The position numbers and the translations under genes were made by a program. This document shows positions 24,010-35,865 of a stretch of DNA of 64,000 bases, one piece after another. The notes under the pieces were generated by a model, which worked only from the letters and a program-made list of their open reading frames with translations, had not been told where the DNA came from and ran no database searches. Each line of letters opens with the position of its first letter. Position 1 is the stretch's first letter. This DNA comes from Camellia lanceoleosa (lineage: Eukaryota > Streptophyta > Magnoliopsida > Ericales > Theaceae): contig CM045768.1 of assembly GCA_025200525.1 (NCBI GenBank), forward strand, positions 48,372,425-48,436,424, read 5' to 3'.

Positions 24010-25220
24010 GACTTTTTTTCTACTATTATAAAATAATCATATATTATGTACTTTTTATTATTTAAAAAAATACATAATTATTTTTAAATGGATAGACAAA
24101 TAAAAAATCCTAGACCGGTGAGTTGGGATCAATTGATGGAATTGAAGTGAATGTTTGTGTTGTGTAGTTTCGTAATATAAAATATTTGTGTAATGTGCTT
24201 TTATTTTGTTTTATTTATTTATTTTTAATTTCAGTGTTTATAAAGTTCCATTCTCATATGGGTCATACATCAATTTCATAGTCATAGGATTCGAATTATA
24301 AATGAGAGAGAGAAAATCGGAGTGGAATGGTGTTTTCTTCTAACTTGGTCATCAAGAAAAGGATTTTCCGTCTATCTCTCTTTCTCTTTCTATATTGGTG
24401 GGTATATAGTTATGAAAAATTATGGCATACATCTTTTAAAAACTATATATTATATGAATCTTATAATTTAAAAAATATAATAACATGATTTTATTTTTCT
24501 ACTATTATAAAATAATCATATATTATATACTTTTTATTATTTTAAAAAATACATAATTATTTTTAAATGGATAGACAAATAAAAAGTCCTAAACCGGTGA
24601 GTTGGGATCAACTGATGGAATTGAAGTGAATGTTGTGTTGTGTAGTTTCGTAATATAAAATATTTGTGTAATGCGCTTTTATTTTGTTTTATTTATTTAT
24701 TTTTAATTTTAGTGTTTATAAAGGTCATGCATCAGTTTCATAGTCAATAGGATTCGAATTATAAATGAGAGAGAAAATCGGAGTGGAATGGCGTTTAAGC
24801 GTTTTCTCTAAACTTGGTTATCAAGAGATTTTTTTTTTTATTTAGGGTGTTTTAAATAAGTGTATTTTTTATTTTTTTAGATTAAAAAATTGAGAAAAAA
24901 AATATAGATGTTTGGATTAATTTTTTGACTTTTTATAGAAAAATGTGTATTAAAAAATTATATAAATTAATGTGTAGGGAAAAATTAGGATTAAAAGTTG
25001 TGCAGTCGTAATTTTTGAATTTTGGTGAATAGTGATAACTTTTTAAATAACTTTTTAACTTTTTGACAACTTGTCAAACTTGACCTTACTACTTCCTTCT
25101 ATCTCTCTTTCTCTTTCTATATTTGTGGGTATATAATTATGAAAAATTATGACATACATCTTTCAAAAAATATATATTGTATGAATCTTATAATTTAAAA
25201 AAATAATAACATAATTTTAT
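24010..25220. repeat. Direct duplication with 479-bp offset, second copy split by a MITE
   Basis: Copy 1 runs from about 24010 to 24488 and copy 2 from about 24489 to 25220. Shared landmarks are CTACTATTATAAAATAATCA, CCGGTGAGTTGGGATCAA and the TCTATCTCTCTTTCTCTTTC block. Copy 2 is interrupted at 24845-25085 by an element that copy 1 lacks. Confidence 0.8.
24845..25085. mobile_element. Tourist-like MITE, 241 bp, TTA target duplication
   Basis: Flanked by TTA at 24842-24844 and 25086-25088. The ends GGGTGTTTTAAATAAG and, inverted, GGTCAAGTTTGACAAG are related. The uninterrupted first copy of the surrounding duplication shows the empty site. Confidence 0.7.
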
Positions 25221-26621
25221 TTTTTAGTCATAATTAAAAATATAAAAAAAATATTATAACTAAACACAATACGAGACAAAACTAAAAAACTCGTAAATCA
25301 TAATTAAAGAAGAAAATTACATATTTAAGAGTGTATATGGTACACCATTTTTAAAGGGGTACATATTAAGATTTTCTTTAGTTTTATACAACTATAAACC
25401 CGTTAAAATGGAAAATTTTATGGTGCAAACTCTTATTATAGTGTGTCATATGTCTCTTAGTTATAATTTTAGTGATATTTGTTATGATCTATTATAGTAT
25501 TAGTTATGAGACTTGATTATACACATTGTGATATTAGTTATAACTCTTTGTAATGTTGATTATCATATTATTTTAATTATAATCTAAAAAGTTTTTAATA
25601 TATCTTATGTGATTTTTGATTATGATTTTATTTTAACTGTGACTAAAATGGTTGAATTATAACATTTGTAATTATAAGAGAAAACATGTGTGCAATTGAA
25701 AAGATTATGTGACAAATACTAAACAGAGTTGTTTGGTTTACTTTTATTGATCCTTTGGAATCAATTGATGTGCACATAGATTCAGACACTCGAACACCTA
25801 ATTCTCAAGAAATTAAAATAACTAGATTCAAGAAATTAAAATAAATAAAATATCTAAAGATGCATTTGTTTGAACGGACTGGATAAAAGGGAATCAGAAT
25901 CTACCAGATTGTTAGTTTTGGGATACATTGTCCCCAGATTATTTGGTTAGACTGAATTTGTATCACATATTTTTTTAATCATGGGATTAGATGTCAATAA
26001 AGGACTATTTAGTTTGATAGGATATGAATTCTATGTTTGCTTGGGATATCATGTAAAAAGATAAATGTTCAAATGACTATTTTACTATTTTTCAATTAAT
26101 TACTAAGTAATAGCAATAAACATACTTTTAATATTTTAATTATTTTTAACTAGATTAAATAAAAATTTATTTTACTTTATTTTTTACACAATTAAATGAT
26201 TTTTTTTAAATTAAATAAATAAAATATCAATAAAATATATGTTATTTTTTTAATTAAAATTTTAAATAAATTTATTTTAAAAATAATAATAATTAAATAA
26301 TGAAATTAAACAAAACATTTATTAAAATTTAAATAATGAAATTAAATATAATATAAACAAAATTTTAAAATAAAACATCAATAAAATATCTATAAAAGAT
26401 TATTTTAAAAAATTAATTAAATAAAACATCAATAAAAATTAAATGAAATTATTTTATTTTTAAATTGAGACATTTAAATTTTATTGAATTTTACTAAATA
26501 TAATACATAATTAAATAGTAGAGAGTCAAAATGGTTATTTCACCACTTAATCCCACATCTCTCCTTATCCCTCCATTTGTACCCCCTATGGCATATAATA
26601 GTCCAATAGATTTGGAACTAA

Positions 26622-26832
26622 GGTCATGTTTGTTTGGGTGGACATGAGCTTGGGATTGGATTAATAGTCCAATAAAATTATCAATCCGATGTTTGATTAA
26701 ACAATTAAAGTACGGACTAATTATTTTAAGCTTGACTATTAGTTAAGATAGGATACATAATCCAACGAATTTATAATCCTAGGACTATTAGTCATGGGAA
26801 TGCTAATCCAATCCGCCTAAACAAACATGACC
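26622..26832. mobile_element. Tourist-like MITE, 211 bp, TAA target duplication
   Basis: Flanked by TAA at 26619-26621 and 26833-26835. The ends GGTCATGTTTGTTTGGGTGG and, inverted, GGTCATGTTTGTTTAGGCGG are near-identical. Same family as 13815-14064. No coding capacity. Confidence 0.85.
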
Positions 26833-27198
26833 TAATAGTTCAGTGGCAAAATTTTGAACTAAACAACGAATTATTAGTCCAAGTGGACTAATAATCCAAT
26901 CTTATCTCTTAATCTCTCAAAACAAACATCATCAAAGAGATTCAACTATTCAGTTCGAACTCTACGAGTCAATTTAATAATTGGATTGGGCATTCCTTCG
27001 GCCTATGAGTTGGATTATAGAAATTTGTCCAAGGCCGTAAAACTTATTACATGTTTTATTTTGATAATTTTTATTATTCATTTTGTAAAATCTTTTACAT
27101 ATATCATTCATATAAAAAAAAAATTAAACTAATCTAATAATCCTAATGTCTTCAAGACAAAATTGATAATAATTTTTTGAAAACAAGTGTGAAAATAA

Positions 27199-27369
27199 GG
27201 AGTGATTTGGGATGATCTAAATAAGTGTATTTTTTGACTTTTAATGAAATATGAATTATGTTTGAAGTGATGTGGTAGAGAGATGATTTGACTTAAATAA
27301 GATGATATGACTTAAATAGGATAGTGACTTTTTGACTTTTGACTTTTTTAAATTATGACAAATGAGACC
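27199..27369 (+). mobile_element. Tourist-like MITE, 171 bp, TAA target duplication (copy 1 of an inverted pair)
   Basis: Flanked by TAA at 27196-27198 and 27370-27372. Its interior (for example CTAAATAAGTGTATTTTTTG, and GAAGTGATGTGGTAGAGAG) is the reverse complement of the element at 32015-32185, which has the same length. Confidence 0.8.
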
Positions 27370-28365
27370 TAAATAAGTTATATTTATCAAAACTATATAT
27401 ATTTTTCATAAAGATAAAGGAATTAGGGATAACAAAATAAACGATTTAAACAATTTACACATTTTCAAAATTAGAATAAAAATTTAAACTAATAAAAATC
27501 AAATTAAATCAACTATTCCACTGATATTTTTTTTTAACACTTGAGGATAGGCACAAGAACAGTGTGTATGGTGTGTGGGATAGGATCGTACAAGCATGCG
27601 GGTGTATGTGGCACGGTAACCGAGTAAGGATCTTTTAGAATTTTTTTTTTTTAAAAACTTTTTAATAAATTGTGTAATTGAGATTTAATAACAAATCACA
27701 TTAATTTTTTAATATTAAATGTCAACTACACCATACATTACTTTAAAAAACTTTAAAAAAAAAAAACACCATAGACGATTCTTGGTGACGGTAACCATGC
27801 TGGTTGTAGCCGTCGGATTCCCACTTACAAAAATAAAATAACAATTATTCACCTTTATCGATGCTACTTCCAAACCTTTCTTGTCTTCTCGGGCTTTGAG
27901 TTTTTTTCATGATCAAAAAACAGTTTTTTTGCACTTCTCTCTGCTTCTTTTTATGTAAAAAAAAAAAAAGTGGTACTAAAAAGGTTCCAATCTAAAATAA
28001 AAATAATAAATAACAATAAAAAAAAAAAAGATGGTAAAAGGTTTGAGCCCATAATAGATGATGATGATTCCCGCTCCGGATTATTGACAATGCTGCTATG
28101 CCTAACACAACTTTAAAATAATAATTTAAGATACCTATTTGTAAATTTTTAATTCTACTTACAATAATGTGATAAAAAAAATTTTAATTTTATATAATTA
28201 AGTGTGTGATAAATAAAAAAAATAATATCTATCATACTATATAATTACGACTTGAATTAAAATGAGATTTTTTAAAAATCTCGATCATTTTTTATAATTT
28301 AATTGAGAAATAAAAATTATAATTTAAGAGTAATGCTAAGTCCCATTTACATGTAAGTGTGTGTT

Positions 28366-28590
28366 TCGAAAGTTGGCTATTTTAATAGTGGTTATTTTAA
28401 TAGGTTAAAATTTTTTGTGTTTGGAAAGATAATTGAATTTTTTTGTTGTTTGATATGATATTTGTGAGAGAAAAAATAAAATGACTATAAGTTTGTGTGA
28501 GATTTTGTCTTATTAACTATTTTAGTTTATTTTATTTTTTAATAAATTTTAGCCAAAAAATAGCCTAAATCTAAGTTGCCAAACACCGAC
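28366..28590. mobile_element. MITE-like repeat, second copy of the 9590-9842 family
   Basis: It shares GGCTATTTTAAT, GAGAGAAAAAATAAAAT and the CCAAAC right end with 9590-9842. The ends GTGTGTTTCGAAAGTTGGC and, inverted, GTCGGTGTTTGGCAACTT are related, which supports a terminal-inverted-repeat element. Confidence 0.5.
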
Positions 28591-28764
28591 ATTTATAAAT
28601 TTTAGTAAAATTTTTAGAGTCTCTAGTATTTTTCATTTATAATAGTGTTATACAAACAAAAAATTCATACATAATGTTGTTACTCATTGTAAACCTTTTC
28701 ATTTCAAAACAAACACTTTTTCACCTCAAACCCACATTTTCTCTGCACCCCCGCCCGGGTCAGG

Positions 28765-28798
<34 letters not shown>
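28765..28798. repeat. Poly-A run of about 33 bases
   Basis: A single long A tract follows GCCCGGGTCAGG. No processed-gene body is recognisable upstream, so it is reported only as a homopolymer. Confidence 0.8.
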
Positions 28799-29378
28799 GA
28801 TGATGGTGCAGCCAACACCATTGGGACTCCCAAAGTGTATGTAAGGGACTGCAAAACAAAATACGAAACAACTGAAGATAGATTTGTTTATAATAATAAC
28901 ATTACCACATTATTCTTGTGAATTTTTTTTGTATGTTTAGAATTTTTTATTTTGTAATTTAAAGAGCTTAGTAGATGTGTGAATTGAACAATTTTTTTTT
29001 ATTTTTTTATTTTTTTATTTTTTATATATGAAAATAGAAGCTGCCAATATTTTTTGGCCTACTCATATTCTTTTAGATTTATAAATAAATTACTCTTTAC
29101 TCATTAAAGCTGGGAAAAAAAATACAAGATCCTTTTAAGTTTAATTTGCGACAAAAAACTTTTTTTTTTCAAATAACTTACTGCAATTTACAATCCTATT
29201 AATAATTTAATTTTTATTTTTTGAAATTTAAACAGCCAAAGACCAAGGACAACCTTAGTAAATAATATACTATTTTATTGGGTGTAATGTCGAAATTTTA
29301 TTGTTGTGAGCACAATTTCATTTCTTATATTTTCATATAAAAATAAAAAATAAAAAACACTAGGGTAGTCGGAATGAA

Positions 29379-31945
29379 TTAAGAGGCCTTATTATGCTTG
29401 AAGCGGTCAAGCCCAACTTTGAAGCCCATGGTCATCAGGTCCTTTTGAACTTGGGCTTGAAAATCAGCATAAGTAAAAGGCTTGTACTTGGAGCTCTGAA
29501 TCACACCATTTTGAGCTGGGAACACAAAGTAGCCCATTGATATTCGGTCCTCGTACTTGTTTGCCTTCACTCTGTGTTTCACACTCTTGTATTCATCATC
29601 GCTCATAGCCTACAATATCAACCAAATCAAATATAGTATGTGCCAAAGAGTTGTGGTAAAGGAAACAACATTAAAGATTTAAGAAAATGTTCGAGAAATG
29701 TCAAGTTCATTGTAAATAAATATTATTTATTGTGTCGCTGTATATAACGATTCTATTTGAAATTTGAAATTTGAAATTTGAAATTTTTTATAAAAAAGTT
29801 CTATCCATCTTCAATAAATATTTTCAAATTCAAGTAAAAAAAAATTTATCTTTTAATTCCATACAACTAAAAAATTTCCACACGCCCTTTAAAAAAAAAA
29901 AGAAAAACAAAATTGTCAGAAAAAACTTCATAAAGTTATTATTATTATATTTAGCGAACCTTGTTTTTTACGAAATTATTAAATTTAGGATTGGCTACTT
30001 TAGTTTAGATGGATATAAAAAGAAGAAGAAAAAAATTGACTCAATTTTTAAAAAAAAAATCACAAAAAAAAAAAAAAAAAACATGAAAAAGGATTGAGCT
30101 GGAAAGTGATATTAGGCTGGATGGGCCCACGTCACCAAGGTGGACCGGGAGTGGCCCCAATAAGTCCAGCAGCAAGCCATCTACTAAAAAAAATAATAAA
30201 AAAAAATAAGATAAAAAAAAGTCACATTTTAAAAAATATTTAGTACTTTATTTTTCAAATTTTGTGTTAATTTTTTTTTTAAAAAAAAATTCCCTTGCAT
30301 TTAGTAGAGAATAATATAAAAAAAATACATTAAAAAAAAACAAAAATATACAAAAATTTTTTTATGTAGTGGATTTTTTTAAAAATTTATTATTATTTAC
30401 TTTCCTAATCCGTCCAGTTGAGTAAAATCTAAAGCCTATAAATTTTTTTTAAATTAAATAAAACTACAAGAAGGAAAATTCCCAGCAATGTGATCAAGGA
30501 AAAAATATTTACAAAAAAGTAAAAAAAATTATAATTATAATTATTAATATTTATAATATTTATCATCCTTTTATAAAAAATAAAAATAAAAATAAAAATA
30601 AAATAAATAAAAAATAAAATAAAAAAACTGGATTCCCACTTATGTGTAATCCCTTCCCCCACCCTCCATCCCCCACAAAAAAAAAAAAATATATATATAT
30701 ATAGAAATAAATAAAATCCCAAACACTAAATTAAAATTGGGAGTAAACCTGCATCATATCTCCAAGGTTAACGACAAGTGTGTTAGGAATAGGTTTAATG
30801 TCGAGCCATTTGTGGTCTTTGTAGACCTCAAGTCCTCCAACTTGATCATGATGGTTCAATATGGAGATCACTGAGCTGTCTGTGTGGGTGTCCATGCCCC
30901 AAGTCGAGGCTCTGTTGTTGTGGTTGGACTCAGAGCAACGTGGATAGCGATAGACACGTATGAAGCCAGTAGATGGAGAGATATAGGACTCACATTTTTC
31001 TTGACCTAAAAGGTTGAGGTTCTCTGCCATGGCTTTGAAAATTGTGGTGGCTACTCTGGATTGATGCCTTCCATACTCATCCAACAAATGTCTTCAAGAT
31101 CAACATCATCATAAAGAAAAGAGAGTTGGAATGCAACATTAATATTAATGAGAAATGTACCTAAACAAATATTTATCACATTTATTTTTTATTCTTATAG
31201 TTTGATCCATATTTTACTTTAGTCATTATTGTTTCAATTTAAACAATTTGATCCTCTACACTTATGTACAACTTAAAAAATTAACAAGTATTCCAAAAAT
31301 ATTTATTTTAACATAAGTAAAATACTATAAACTCAAAAAAATTTATCCATAAATTATCCAAAAATAGCAATGTATGGTTATTCTACACATGAGTTTCATA
31401 GCACACTTTCAATCTCCGCCGCACACTCCATTCTTGATTCAAATCTGGGATGGCAAGTATGAGTTCATAGACTTACTGTTTTAACGTCTAATTAATTTGG
31501 ATAGAAGAAACAAATTAAAACTACACTTTGAGTGTAGGGAATAAATTATTCAATTTGAAACTATAAAAACTAAAGTAAAATTTAAATCAAACTATAAAAA
31601 GATATATTTAACCATTTTTTTAATCACTAAACACAAAAATGTTAAGAGTGTCGGACTCTTTTTTTTTAAATTTTTTTTAAGGCCATTCAGGCATTAAATA
31701 ATTGCCCAATAATGATGATTAAAAATATGTTTATTCTATGCATCACTACGTTATTAATTTAAAGAGCCTCATCACTATTGTGTTGGTTATTAATACAACA
31801 GTTACACGTCACATAATAAATTAAACATAATGAGACAATATTATTATCATAACAATGTTGTTCTTAACCACCCATTTTCATGGAAATTTACCCATTAAGT
31901 TTAGCTTCCGTTAGGAATTGGAAATAACTTATATTATATAATAAC

Positions 31946-31976
<31 letters not shown>

Positions 31977-34890
31977 TATACCTCTGAAGTTTTAAATGGC
32001 TCACGAGCAACTAAGGCTTGGTTTGGCATAACTTAAAAAAGTCAAAAAATCAGAAAGTCACTATTCTATTTAAGTCACATCATCTTATTAAGTCACATCA
32101 CCTCTCTACCACATCATTTCAAACCCAACCCATATTTCATAAAAAGTCAAAAAGTACACTTATTTAGTTTATCCCAAACAACCCCTAAGTTGATGCTGCT
32201 GGGCTGGGCCAAAGTGTACTTAGATCCAAAAGACAAACAAACTATATAGGGCCAATGTATACTTCTTTCTAGAAAGATTGAGAGAAAGAATTTTCTACTT
32301 TCTTCACTCTAATTATTTTCTTCAGTCAATTGCCTTGACTTGTCTGTTCCAATGACAAACCACATGGAGTGTATGAGATTGTTGGACCATCACAAAACAT
32401 TGAATTTTACACATCAATACAATACGAAGTTATTTGCTGTTGGGAGCAATGCACCACGCAGCCAACACAACACAAATTGTCGGACCAAGTTGTCTGTGCA
32501 TCATCCTATTAATGCACATGTAATAAATAATGTTTTTAACAGTCACAAAAAAAAAAAATAAATAAATAAAAAATGAATGAGTAATTGTGTATAAATAAGT
32601 AAAGACTAACAAAAAATTTAGGGAAAATGTATAAAAAAAAATGAAAATTAAAACAAATAATTTCAAATTTATGAAAGTACAACACTCATTTGCACAATTA
32701 AGTATATAAATCACTTGTAATTTCATGAGTATGCAATTATTTTTTCAATTTTTCACTTTTTTGATATTTAATTTCCCTCAAACTTATACTTGACATATTT
32801 ATACTCATTCATTTTAAACCAAATGAATTTTCAAAATAACCTTATTAATAAAAAAATTATCACAACATTTCGAGTATATCTTATTTTCTTAAATGAATAT
32901 ATTCGTAGCAATTTGTGTATACAGGAGAGTTTATAATCTTTCACATGTTATTTCAGTATTAATATGCTTTTTACATTACAATTGATATACAGATAAAAAG
33001 TCCAACATATCCGTAGGTGGACTCACCATTGAGTTTATTTTAATAATTTGAATTATTCATCTTCTAAAATATTGTGTATAAGTCATTTTTGTCACTCATT
33101 TTTTAAAAACAGATGTACACACAAAATATGATATAGTCATTTAAATATATATCAATTTATTATTATTATAATAATGTATAGACAAAATTATAAAAAGTAA
33201 ACAATTTAAATTATCAAAATAGACTAATAATAGACACACCAACCCAAAATAATAATCTGCTTGTTTGATAGTATGAGACTAAGGGAACTGCTGCAGACCC
33301 CCAGTATCAATGACCCCCCCTACATGTGGGGGGTAAAGAGGCAAGGAGAAAAAAATAAAAAAATAAATAAAAATTCAACCAATTGGCACCCACTGGGGAT
33401 GCTGGGGTTCTAACCCAGTGGGGGTCTCTCCCATGTTCCATGAGACTAAATGCTTACATGATTTAAAATATATATATATATATGTAAAAATATTATGAAT
33501 CCAAACTTATAAACTCATAATTTGTTAGAATGTGTTTGTGAGATGAAGATTAAATTGATGAAATATGAGATTTATGAGTGAAATAAATTTGAATTATTAA
33601 TTTTTTTTCGTGATAAATTCTGAATAAAAACTTGAGTTTGTAGTCTTATTGATATATATGGGGACTAAGGCCTAGTTTGGGAACATATTTTTTTAGTAAT
33701 TTTTTTGAATTTTTAGTTAAAATGTGATATTAAAAAAAATTAGTATATTTGAGATGACTTTTTTATTTTTTACGAAAAGATGTGCAAAAAATAGAGAGAA
33801 AAAAAAATCTTTGACTTTTGAATATAAGTTGTTGACTTTTTAATTTTTTAATAATTTTTTAACTTTTAAATTAAAAAGTGATATTATCAAATGAGGCGTA
33901 AATCTCACAACCCTATTCAACAAGCACATGAGTTGACTATGTGATTTTCCTAACTCCTGATAATTTTTTTAAAAAGAAGGGTACAAGTCAAATTGTCGAA
34001 GAAATTTAAAATCACTTATCAAAAGTGAAAAATTATTCACTATGACAGGTAACAATGTTACAAATAAATTTTAGAAAATAATATATGAATTTATTTTTTA
34101 GATTCATTTTTTAATTTATTAATGTGTAAATAATATGATTAATTAATGATTGAGAATATATAAAAAAGAGTGATACCTTAGATATTTTAATTAATTAACA
34201 TAATATTATATAACAATGCTCATAAATTTAAACTTTTCTTTGTGCAGATTATGAACACTGCAAAAATAAACGATCCAATCGAGATCTATTTGATCCAATC
34301 GAGATCTGTTTGTAGCATGATGAGATTATTACCATTTATGGAGCCAATAATTGCTCAAACTTTTGCTCATTAAAAGGTGACAAGCAAACAAAGGAAAAAA
34401 TTTACCTGAAAGTATCAAGAATTGGATCTCCATCAGCTTGAAGTACAGAGAGTTGACTCAGAGGAATATTAAAACCTTCGACCCAGTTAATGCTTAGGGA
34501 ACTAGGACTCCTCTCTGTGGCTATGGCTAGCCCAGAAGGGGTAAGGGCAGGGGTGCCCCAAAAGTAGGACATAGAGCCACTCCTAAGGGCTTGTTTGGAC
34601 TCAAAGGAGAGAGAGAGGAGCTCCTTGGCATGGTCATGAACCTGGTTCAAGAGGGTGATTGGAATCCCATGGTTGACCAAACGAAATATGCCCCAAGCCT
34701 TGCAAGCTTCGGCTAGCGTGTGCTTGGCATCATGGTTCAAGCCATGGAGGTCGATCACAGGCAGGGGGTCCGAACCTGGGTTGTGCGTGGTGGGGTCATC
34801 TTGGCCGACGACACGGGTTGGGGTGCTGTTTGGGCGAAACAATGGAGGGTAGGAGGAGGAGTAGTTGGATGGAGGAGGCACGTTGCTCAT
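29379..34890 (-). CDS. 2-oxoglutarate/Fe(II)-dependent dioxygenase, gibberellin-oxidase type; 3 exons
   Basis: Exons 34406-34890, 30749-31091 and 29379-29609 join in frame (GT-AG) to give 352 residues, the normal size. The N-terminal non-haem dioxygenase domain shows PLPVIDLHGL and WGIFRLVNHGIP. The C-terminal 2OG-FeII domain shows the iron ligands H and D in MDTHTDSSVISIL and the distal H in YKSVKHRV. The 2-oxoglutarate-binding Arg-x-Ser is in EDRISMGYF. VNLGDMMQ spans the exon 2/3 junction. Family knowledge: this layout and the GTPALTPSG and NWVEGFN phrases fit gibberellin oxidases, possibly GA 2-oxidase-like enzymes that inactivate gibberellins; substrate and exact subfamily are inferred. 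Catalytic residues are intact, so the gene looks functional. Introns are long (3314 and 1139 bp) and carry MITEs. Confidence 0.9.
29610..30748 (-). other. Intron 2 of the dioxygenase gene (1139 bp)
   Basis: AT-rich, with A runs and a short TA microsatellite near 30690. The open frames inside (for example 29771-30097 and 30429-30722) are Lys- or Phe/Ile-rich by-products of composition. Confidence 0.7.
31941..31974. repeat. (AAT)n microsatellite
   Basis: About eleven AAT units lie within intron 1 of the dioxygenase gene. Confidence 0.85.
32015..32185 (-). mobile_element. Tourist-like MITE, 171 bp, TAA target duplication (copy 2 of an inverted pair)
   Basis: Flanked by TAA at 32012-32014 and 32186-32188. 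The ends GGCTTGGTTTGGCATAA and, inverted, GGGGTTGTTTGGGATAA match. Internally it is the reverse complement of 27199-27369. Confidence 0.85.
33288..33440. repeat. Repeat bordered by AGACCCCCA / TGGGGGTCT, related to 10105-10260
   Basis: The left border CAGACCCCCAGT and the right border CAGTGGGGGTCTC are inverted. The block at 10105-10260 also carries AGTGGGGGTC at both ends and an internal poly-A/T tract. The two blocks may be members of one small repeat family; similarity outside the borders is weak. Confidence 0.4.
33669..33898. mobile_element. Tourist-like MITE, 230 bp, TAA target duplication
   Basis: Flanked by TAA at 33666-33668 and 33899-33901. The ends GGCCTAGTTTGGGAACA and, inverted, CGCCTCATTTGATAATA are related. 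Non-coding. Confidence 0.65.
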
Positions 34891-34927
34891 GTCGTTTGCA
34901 CAAAAATGGCACTTGCCTACTTGGTGG

Positions 34928-34935
34928 TTTTTATA
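34928..34935 (-). promoter_or_regulatory. Possible TATA box of the dioxygenase gene
   Basis: TATAAAAA on the minus strand lies 38 bases upstream of the ATG at 34888-34890. If used, it would give a very short 5' leader. Position and composition are the only evidence. Confidence 0.35.
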
Positions 34936-34959
34936 TGAGGGTGTATCTACAAATATGGA

Positions 34960-35860
34960 GAGTAGGGTTGCTCATGAATTGAGTTGGGTCCGCCATCTAT
35001 CCGAATCAAAGTTTTTAATCCTATAGCGGACTAGGGGTGTTTGGGAAAAATAATTAAAAGTTATTTTTTGATTTTCTTTTGACTTTTTTGTAAGAGAGTG
35101 ACTTTTAACCCACTTTTCAAAATAGTCTTAAGTATCCTTTTTTTTTATTATTATTGGTTAGGTATCTATTAGTATCGACCGGTATGTTACCTTTTATGCT
35201 GTTTTAGATTTACCGCGAAAATATAATCCATGTATTAAAAACATTGTTTAATAACAAATAATTCAACAATACATATTATGAATAACAAATTTATATGTAA
35301 AAAGGCTTAAAAACATACTGTCTGTTAAATAACACAAAGTAAGGTACTTCAAAGAGAGTATGAAACACAAATTTCTACCATTTTAATATTACCAAAAAAA
35401 AAAAATGGCCGATATTATCCGATATTTACCCAGTATTATGTTTTTCAACTGGTATTAGCCGATACTGTCCGATATTTGCTAGTATTTTAGATAGAACGAG
35501 ATTAGACTATGTAGGTACTATTTTGCTTCTGAAACGGTACATATCGGCCTGTACGATACGAGATTGATAACATTGGTCCGAACTTAGATAGATTAGAAAA
35601 AATCAATCTGTATTAGTCCGCTTAGTTACCAAATGTGGATTGGCAGGTGGATGTGAATTGATTTAGCTTTGGACTTTACTATTTTATGTTTTTTTATAAC
35701 TATTTTAGAGTAATTTTTTTTACTATTTTCGACATTATTTAAGTCTAAATTTTTTATTTATTTATTTTTTATAATTAAAATAAGTGCAAAATTTCATATT
35801 TAATAAATAACTAATGTTATTATTAAATAAAATGTGATTTTTTTAACATACAAAGAATAA
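34960..35860. other. Repetitive flank left of the big retroelement
   Basis: There are traces of an older repeat. Phrases such as GAGTTGGGTCCGCCATCTAT near 34981 resemble text on the far side of the retroelement (60430-60560). The block at about 35160-35575 repeats degenerate CCGATAT/ATCGGCC motifs. No gene was seen. Confidence 0.45.
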
Positions 35861-35865
35861 ATAAC

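Larger units (their letters stand above)
23461..29378. other. AT-rich intergenic region, no gene seen; several MITEs and duplications
   Basis: Contents: a 479-bp direct duplication (24010-25220), MITEs at 24845-25085, 26622-26832, 27199-27369 and 28366-28590, and a poly-A run of about 33 bases near 28765. Frames are short and of low complexity. Confidence 0.65.
31092..34405 (-). other. Intron 1 of the dioxygenase gene (3314 bp) with MITEs and microsatellites
   Basis: It contains an (AAT)n run at about 31941-31974, a 171-bp MITE at 32015-32185, a GGGGGTC-bordered block at about 33288-33440, a short (TA)n near 33469-33482 and a 230-bp MITE at 33669-33898. No coding sequence was seen. Confidence 0.75.

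Noticed and set aside
28740..28860. Possible processed pseudogene with poly-A tail
   Set aside because: No gene body is recognisable before the A run, and no flanking duplication was found.
34655..34938. Plus-strand frames over dioxygenase exon 1
   Set aside because: They mirror a conserved coding exon on the other strand.
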